Part shown: positions 40,695 through 45,055 of the stretch, in pieces
Layout of the letters: each line of letters begins with the position of its first letter
How positions within the stretch are numbered: position 1 is the first letter of the stretch
Assembly: GCA_902493585.1 (NCBI GenBank)
Contig: CABUPZ010000014.1
Span: 1 to 45,055 of the forward strand
Source: an uncultured Fusicatenibacter sp.
Lineage (GTDB): Bacteria; Bacillota; Clostridia; Lachnospirales; Lachnospiraceae
Length of the DNA: 45,055 bases
Reading direction: 5' to 3'
Notes under the pieces: generated by a model
Told to the model about the DNA's origin: nothing
The model's database searches: none
What the model saw: only the letters and a program-made list of their open reading frames with translations
Made by a program: the position numbers and the translations under genes

Positions 40695-41507
40695 TTACAC
40701 GCTCTCCATCCACTTTTTCACCAGCAGGATCCAGTTCTGGCAGGCTTCCTGGACGCCGTATCCTTCGTTGGTCATTGTCTCTTCCTGTGCCAGACTCAGG
40801 CCGTGCCCTCCTTCCGGGAAGATATGCAGTTCTGCGGGAATGTGCTTTTCCAGCAGTGCCTGGAAGAACAGAAGGGAGTTTTCCACCGGCACGCAGTCGT
40901 CCGTTGCCGTGTGCCACAGAAATGTCCTTGGGACGTCCTCGTTCACCTGTTTTTCCAGTGATACTTCGTCTTTCCGTTCTTCCAGCCGTTCGCCCAGCAG
41001 CGCTTCAAACGAGCCCTTATGTGCCTTTTCTCCGGAGGTAATCACCGGATAGCATAAAATCAGCCCGGCCGGACGCAGCATTTCTTCCTTCACTCCAAGC
41101 GCCTCACGGACAAACGGCTTTCTCCAGGAGACTCCATAATTGCCCGCCAGATGACCGCCGGCAGAGAATCCCATCACAACGATCTTATCCGGATCAATCC
41201 CGTATCTGTCCTCCTGCTCTTTCAGCCAGCTGACTGCCTCGCCTACCTGCAGCAGCGCCTCCGGATAAACGGCAGGACTGACGCTGTACCGCAGGATCGC
41301 CGTATGGTACCCCATCGCCAGAAACTGCATCGCCACCGGTTCCGCCTCTCTGTCCGAAGTCATCACATAACCGCCGCCCGGGCAGATCAGCACCAGCGGA
41401 CGTTTTCTCTCCGGTCGCATCTCCGGGGAACGATCCAGAAAATATGTGTAAAGTTCCGCCTTGTGCGGATAACCGGGTGCCTGTATTTCTATTTTCTCAT
41501 GAATCAT
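40695..41507 (-). CDS. Alpha/beta-hydrolase esterase, acetyl-xylan-esterase/lipase-like
   Basis: A 270-residue alpha/beta hydrolase without signal peptide. The oxyanion element CPGGGY lies at about 42-47 and the nucleophile S115 in GFSAGGH at 113-119, with an acid residue in the TATDDCVPVEN region (about 205-215) and a histidine in FPEGGHGLSLA (about 236-246). This layout matches the esterase group that de-acetylates xylo-oligosaccharides or other sugar esters in the cytoplasm. It lies between the two-component system and the solute-binding genes, which suggests a role in removing acetyl groups from imported glycans. The ribosome binding site is weak. The exact substrate is inferred. Confidence 0.85.
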   Translation of the reverse strand: MIHEKIEIQAPGYPHKAELYTYFLDRSPEMRPERKRPLVLICPGGGYVMTSDREAEPVAMQFLAMGYHTAILRYSVSPAVYPEALLQVGEAVSWLKEQEDRYGIDPDKIVVMGFSAGGHLAGNYGVSWRKPFVREALGVKEEMLRPAGLILCYPVITSGEKAHKGSFEALLGERLEERKDEVSLEKQVNEDVPRTFLWHTATDDCVPVENSLLFFQALLEKHIPAELHIFPEGGHGLSLAQEETMTNEGYGVQEACQNWILLVKKWMESV

Positions 41508-41583
41508 CTTCTGCTGTTTCCTTTCCTTACAACTATTTTGTAACTATTTCCTTATAATCATTTCTTTACCGTTATCTCTCTTC

Positions 41584-42033
41584 TTAATTCCCAACCTGAC
41601 GTTCCATCCGCTCCACCGCATTCTGCGCCTGAGCGACATCCGCGATGTTTTCAATGGCAAAGGCAGTGCTGCTCCTGGATCCCTTGCTGGTGTAAACATT
41701 CTGGGTGAACAGGATCGTACCGTTGCCGTTTTTGTGGATCACATAAAAAGTTCTGGTTCTCAGATACGCCGTCATAATAAATCTTCCGATCAGGAGGTAG
41801 ATTCCGATTGCCACAAAAGGAAGCCCCCATAGAGCCATAAACCAGGAATTTCCGCTTCGCAGCACCGTCATCTCCCAATAAATCGCAAAGGACAGCCACA
41901 CTATGCTGAACGGAAGCATCACAGCTTCCCGTCCTGTGAAAATGTTTCCCTTTTCAGGATGGCCCTTCCACAGAATGTATTCGTCGTCTGTCATGTAACG
42001 CCGGCAGAAATCATAAGGATCCGTATTGTTCAT
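41584..42033 (-). CDS. PH-domain-like (bPH) membrane protein
   Basis: A 149-residue protein: a short soluble start with EYILWKGHPEKGNIFT (about 18-33), two membrane helices (about 38-55 and 66-85), then a beta-rich part TRTFYVIHKNGNGTILFTQNVY followed by the IADVAQAQNAVERME end. The (Y/I)xxWxGxPE motif with two helices and a strand-rich domain is typical of the small bacterial PH-like membrane proteins. The function is unknown. Strong GGAGGTG site and own promoter; monocistronic between the esterase and solute-binding genes. Confidence 0.75.
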   Translation of the reverse strand: MNNTDPYDFCRRYMTDDEYILWKGHPEKGNIFTGREAVMLPFSIVWLSFAIYWEMTVLRSGNSWFMALWGLPFVAIGIYLLIGRFIMTAYLRTRTFYVIHKNGNGTILFTQNVYTSKGSRSSTAFAIENIADVAQAQNAVERMERQVGN

Positions 42034-42046
42034 CTGACACCTCCGT

Positions 42047-42061
42047 AAATAACAGTTATTT
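42047..42061 (-). promoter_or_regulatory. Palindrome before the PH-like gene
   Basis: AAATAAC-A-GTTATTT, perfect 7-bp arms, just downstream of the TATAAT box on the minus strand; a possible operator site. Confidence 0.4.
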
Positions 42062-42066
42062 CCTGT

Positions 42067-42072
42067 ATTATA
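42067..42072 (-). promoter_or_regulatory. -10 box of the PH-like gene
   Basis: Perfect TATAAT on the minus strand; the -35 region (TGGTAA, 17 bases upstream) is poor. Confidence 0.45.
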
Positions 42073-42104
42073 ACATCTGAATCCTGCGGTTACCAGTTGT
42101 TTCA

Positions 42105-42151
42105 GAAAACGGAGGGGATTCCAGAACCTCTCCGGTCCTGAAATCCCCTCC
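42105..42151 (-). terminator. Terminator of the solute-binding lipoprotein operon
   Basis: GGAGGGGATT/AATCCCCTCC, 10-bp perfect stem with a 21-nt loop, followed on the minus strand by GTTTTCTG. It lies about 50 bases after the stop. Confidence 0.75.
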
Positions 42152-42199
42152 GGGTTTCCTTCATTTTGCTATTCTCTTTTCGTCCTCTGAACTGCGGAA

Positions 42200-44035
42200 T
42201 TATTCTGCTGCAGCGGAAGAAGATGATGTTGTGGATGCAGACTCTGCAGAAGTGCTATCTGCTGCCGGTGTTGCCTCAGCGGTGTCTGCGTTTGCATATT
42301 CCTCTACGATTGCTACACGAGCATCGTTCTGCTGATGTGCAAGATCCATATCGTAATCCAGAACAGTCTGGTAATCCAGTCCTTCCAGAGTATCCTGCAT
42401 CTGTTTCTGCAGAGACTCAAACTCTTCATCGTTTGCCGCGAAGATCATCTGCCAGGAATTATCGATAATGGTAGATTTACACTGACCTCTTAAAGTTGCG
42501 ATCTGGGAATCTTCCTCCGGAGCCGCAAAGCCGCTGCCCGGTGCTACCAGGATCTTGTCGTTGTTTTCCAGGAACTCCATGGTAGTCTGTGCTCCCATAT
42601 GCTCCTGCCAGTCTTTATCCAGAGCAGTGTTGTTTTCTGCCAGTACAGAATCCCACAGAGTGTAATCGTACGGAACACCCAGTTCCGGATTGATATCTTT
42701 ATAGTTTTCAGCTTTGAAGTTCAACGCGCTTACACCATCCTGCCAGCTTCCGCCGCCGTACTCTTCAGGAATCGTTACTTCCTCTCCATACAGAGCCTGT
42801 TTTCCAAAGTCAGTCAGCACCGGCTGTCCATCCTGTACTTCCCAGTTCAGACCTTCCGGTCCAATCGAAGTCGTCATAACTCCTTCCGGAGAATACAGCC
42901 AGTCAATGAAGTCTGCCAGTCTCTGCGGATCCTCTGCCTTGCTTCCGATCATCATGCAGTGTTTTGCATTTCCATTTGGCTGGCAGCCATAGGAAAAGAT
43001 CTGCATATTTTCGATGTCAGCCAGCATGAAGCCTTTACCCTCTGCTTTATGCTCTGCGGTATTGTATGCTGCCTGTCCCAGCCATGGCCAGAAGGAGAAC
43101 AGGATCTGTCCATCCTGATATTTTGCATACATGGTGTCATAATTCTGTGTGGTGGATTCCGGATCTACCAGTCCCATCTGGTTCGCTTTGTAGAAGAACT
43201 CAAGGACCTGCATGTACATGGAATCGGAATCGGTAATATCCTGATAATCAGAACCATCTGCTTTTGCCAGCACGAATCCCAACTCATCGTATCCATAATA
43301 GCAAGTCGGCTGTTTTGCATTGTTCATCATATTTCCATCCCAGTCTTTGAAGAAAGACAGAGCGTAGGTCGGTTTTCCGCTGTCACTGGTCGGTACCGCT
43401 TCCTGCATCTGCTGCAGGACATCCAGAAGTCCATCCAGATCCTTGATCTCCGGATAGCCTGCTGCTTTGTAAGCATCCCAGCGAACGTAAGGACCAAAGG
43501 TCGGCTCCAGGGATTCACTTGCTTCTGTAGGAGCGCTCTGAGAAACCTCAGACGGAATCGCATAGATACCATCTTCTTCCACCAGATCGTTGACATTTTC
43601 GATTGCAGTATCATACTGGTGAACATATTGAGCATCTGCCATAAGATCTGTCATATCCATAACCAGACCTGCGGTTACAAGACTCTGCAGACGTCCTGCA
43701 TCTGCATTGGTCAGGATCAGATCACCCAGATCGCCTGCCGCGGAACGTGTCTGGAACAGAGTATCGCCGCCGCCTGCTACGTTTGGCGCGATAATATTCA
43801 GTTCCATATTGAATTTGTCTTTTACTACTTTTGCAAACCATCCGGACTGAAGTCCCTGATAGTTCGCCTGGCTCGCAAACACGTCAACAGTGATAAACTC
43901 GTCATAAGTACCGTCGCTGCTCGCTCCGCCGGACGCTGTGGATGTGCTGGAACTGCTGGAATCCCCGCCGCAGCCTGCCAGAAGCGATGCGCCCATAACT
44001 GCACATAACATTAAACTGATAATTTTCTTTTTCAC
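42200..44035 (-). CDS. Extracellular solute-binding lipoprotein (ABC sugar transporter, LipO-type), copy 1
   Basis: A 611-residue lipoprotein: signal peptide with lipobox LAG-C22, Ser-rich linker (about 26-42), and a large two-lobe binding protein resembling family-1 solute-binding proteins of the LipO type in Firmicutes. It begins with a GTG (44033-44035) after GGGAGA. A long C-terminal Ala/Ser/Glu-rich tail (about 575-611) is unusual. It binds an oligosaccharide at the cell surface for an ABC importer whose permeases are not in the window. A second, highly similar gene lies upstream, and their 3' ends share a 107-nt identical block. Confidence 0.9.
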   Translation of the reverse strand: MKKKIISLMLCAVMGASLLAGCGGDSSSSSTSTASGGASSDGTYDEFITVDVFASQANYQGLQSGWFAKVVKDKFNMELNIIAPNVAGGGDTLFQTRSAAGDLGDLILTNADAGRLQSLVTAGLVMDMTDLMADAQYVHQYDTAIENVNDLVEEDGIYAIPSEVSQSAPTEASESLEPTFGPYVRWDAYKAAGYPEIKDLDGLLDVLQQMQEAVPTSDSGKPTYALSFFKDWDGNMMNNAKQPTCYYGYDELGFVLAKADGSDYQDITDSDSMYMQVLEFFYKANQMGLVDPESTTQNYDTMYAKYQDGQILFSFWPWLGQAAYNTAEHKAEGKGFMLADIENMQIFSYGCQPNGNAKHCMMIGSKAEDPQRLADFIDWLYSPEGVMTTSIGPEGLNWEVQDGQPVLTDFGKQALYGEEVTIPEEYGGGSWQDGVSALNFKAENYKDINPELGVPYDYTLWDSVLAENNTALDKDWQEHMGAQTTMEFLENNDKILVAPGSGFAAPEEDSQIATLRGQCKSTIIDNSWQMIFAANDEEFESLQKQMQDTLEGLDYQTVLDYDMDLAHQQNDARVAIVEEYANADTAEATPAADSTSAESASTTSSSSAAAE

Positions 44036-44063
44036 GGAATTGATCTCCCTTTTTCTATTTTTG

Positions 44064-44092
44064 GTAACAGTTCAGCCAGGCTGAACTGTTAC
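44064..44092. repeat. Palindromic element, copy 8 (perfect, 29 nt)
   Basis: Perfect 14-bp arms GTAACAGTTCAGCC / GGCTGAACTGTTAC around a single A. It lies in the 76-base gap between the two solute-binding genes. Confidence 0.88.
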
Positions 44093-44111
44093 ACTTTTTA
44101 TTCTGATGCTT

Positions 44112-45055
44112 TTATTCTGCTGATGCAGAAGAAGATGATGTTGCGGATGCAGACTCTGCTGATGTGCTCTCTGCTGCCGGTGTTGCCTCAGCGGTGTCTG
44201 CGTTTGCATATTCCTCTACGATCGCTACACGAGCATCGTTCTGCTGATGTGCAAGATCCATATCGTAATCCAGAACAGTCTGGTAATCCAGTCCTTCCAG
44301 AGTATCCTGCATCTGTTTCTGCAGAGACTCGAATTCGCTGTCATTTGCTGCGAAGATCATCTGCCAGGAAGTATCCACGATTGTTGCTTTACACTGTCCT
44401 CTCAGGGTAGTGATCTGGGAATCTTCCTCCGGAGCCGCAAAGCCGCTGCCCGGCGCTACCAGGATCTTGTTGTTGTTTTCCAGGAATTCCATGGTAGTCT
44501 GTGCTCCCATATGCTCCTGCCAGTCTTTGTCCAGAGCAGAACTGTTCTCTGCCAGTACGGAATCCCATGTTGTATAATCATAGGTAATTCCTGTATTCGG
44601 ATCTACGTCCTTCTTGTTTACTGCTGTATAGTTCAGAGCGGATACACCGTCTTTCCAGCTTCCGCCGCCCCACTCTTCCGGTACAGTTACTTCTTCGCCG
44701 CCAAGCGCGGATTTACCAAACTCAGTCAGTACCGGCTGTCCGTCCTGCATCTCCCAGGTCAGGCCTTCCGGTCCACAGGTGGAACCTGTCTGGCTTGCGC
44801 TTGCCATAACTCCTTCCGGAGAGTACAGCCAGTCGATAAAGTCTGCCAGTCTCTGAGGATCTTCTGCCTTGCTTCCGATCATAATACAGTTCTTCGCATT
44901 TCCGTTCGGTGTGCAGCCGTAGGAGAAGATCTGCATATCTTCGATGTCAGCCAGCATGAAGCCTTTGCCCTCTGCCTCATGATCCGGAGTATTGTATGCA
45001 GCCTGTCCCAGCCATGGCCAGAAGGAGAACAGGATCTGTCCATCCTGATATTTTG
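44112..45055 (-). CDS. Extracellular solute-binding lipoprotein, copy 2, C-terminal part
   Basis: The open frame runs to the window edge, so the N-terminus lies outside; 314 codons are visible. It is closely similar to copy 1 over its full visible length, from KYQDGQILFSFWPWLGQAAY to the same Ala/Ser/Glu-rich tail. Differences cluster in the middle: copy 2 has a four-residue longer segment GVMASASQTGSTCGPEGL where copy 1 has GVMTTSIGPEGL, and several changes in the 44560-44700 stretch. It is translated before copy 1 in the same operon. Tandem paralogues often bind related but different sugars. Confidence 0.9.
   Translation of the reverse strand, partial: KYQDGQILFSFWPWLGQAAYNTPDHEAEGKGFMLADIEDMQIFSYGCTPNGNAKNCIMIGSKAEDPQRLADFIDWLYSPEGVMASASQTGSTCGPEGLTWEMQDGQPVLTEFGKSALGGEEVTVPEEWGGGSWKDGVSALNYTAVNKKDVDPNTGITYDYTTWDSVLAENSSALDKDWQEHMGAQTTMEFLENNNKILVAPGSGFAAPEEDSQITTLRGQCKATIVDTSWQMIFAANDSEFESLQKQMQDTLEGLDYQTVLDYDMDLAHQQNDARVAIVEEYANADTAEATPAAESTSAESASATSSSSASAE

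Noticed and set aside
1..45055. tRNA genes, CRISPR arrays, insertion sequences or prophage genes
   Set aside because: No cloverleaf with CCA-end pattern, no regularly spaced identical repeats with spacers, and no transposase, integrase or phage structural protein was seen among the supported genes.

Overview
The window looks like a chromosomal segment of an endospore-forming, anaerobic Firmicute of the Lachnospiraceae type (Blautia/Mediterraneibacter-like). This rests on the gene content: spoVT, spoIIR, a gerA-type germinant receptor, a DUF6465-like protein, a CmpB-type permease, GH3 glycosidases under a YesM/YesN-type two-component system, a T-box in front of ileS, AGGAGG ribosome binding sites and TTGACA/TATAAT promoters. 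The genus is an inference; there is no rRNA in the window. I saw no tRNA, CRISPR array, transposase or phage gene.

Left third (1-21 kb). The start of a glycogen phosphorylase gene and ileS lie on the minus strand. ileS has a long composite leader: a strong promoter, a 28-nt palindrome, an ATC-specifier T-box with terminator, then five consecutive hairpins. A divergent D,D-carboxypeptidase/exonuclease pair follows, then a small membrane protein, a NodB-like membrane protein that has lost its catalytic aspartate pair, and spoVT. A long minus-strand run (16.1 to 9.3 kb) holds gerA, gerB, a short gerC, spoIIR, murI, a DUF1934 protein and a trigger-factor-like lipoprotein. Then come ispE with a GntR regulator, a GNAT acetyltransferase, a DUF6465-like protein, a two-gene chromate transporter and mecA.

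Middle (21-30 kb). fabV (enoyl-CoA reductase) and a small unknown gene are followed by a compact plus-strand operon of seven genes: a transglutaminase-like lipoprotein, a PilC/GspF membrane protein, four small single-pass proteins that resemble minor pseudopilins, and a PilT-type ATPase. No prepilin peptidase, secretin or second ATPase is present, and three of the four small proteins lack a recognisable prepilin cleavage motif. This is the strongest candidate for a little-described machine. A CmpB-like membrane protein and a cytoplasmic polysaccharide deacetylase follow.

Right third (30-45 kb). A glycan-use island: a GH3 gene interrupted by one in-frame TAA, an intact GH3 beta-glucosidase with a hydrophilic insert, a serine hydrolase, a divergent YesM/YesN-type two-component system, a sugar-ester esterase, a PH-like membrane protein, and two tandem, partly homogenised solute-binding lipoproteins (the second cut by the window edge). 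Four ACTTTTT direct repeats at 20-22 bp spacing lie between the divergent GH3 and kinase promoters and are good candidate sites for the response regulator.

Across the window at least eight copies of a 28-29 nt palindrome (GTAACNGTTC, 8-9 nt, GAACNGTTAC) sit in intergenic spaces or on stop codons. This dispersed element is the most striking non-coding signal here.
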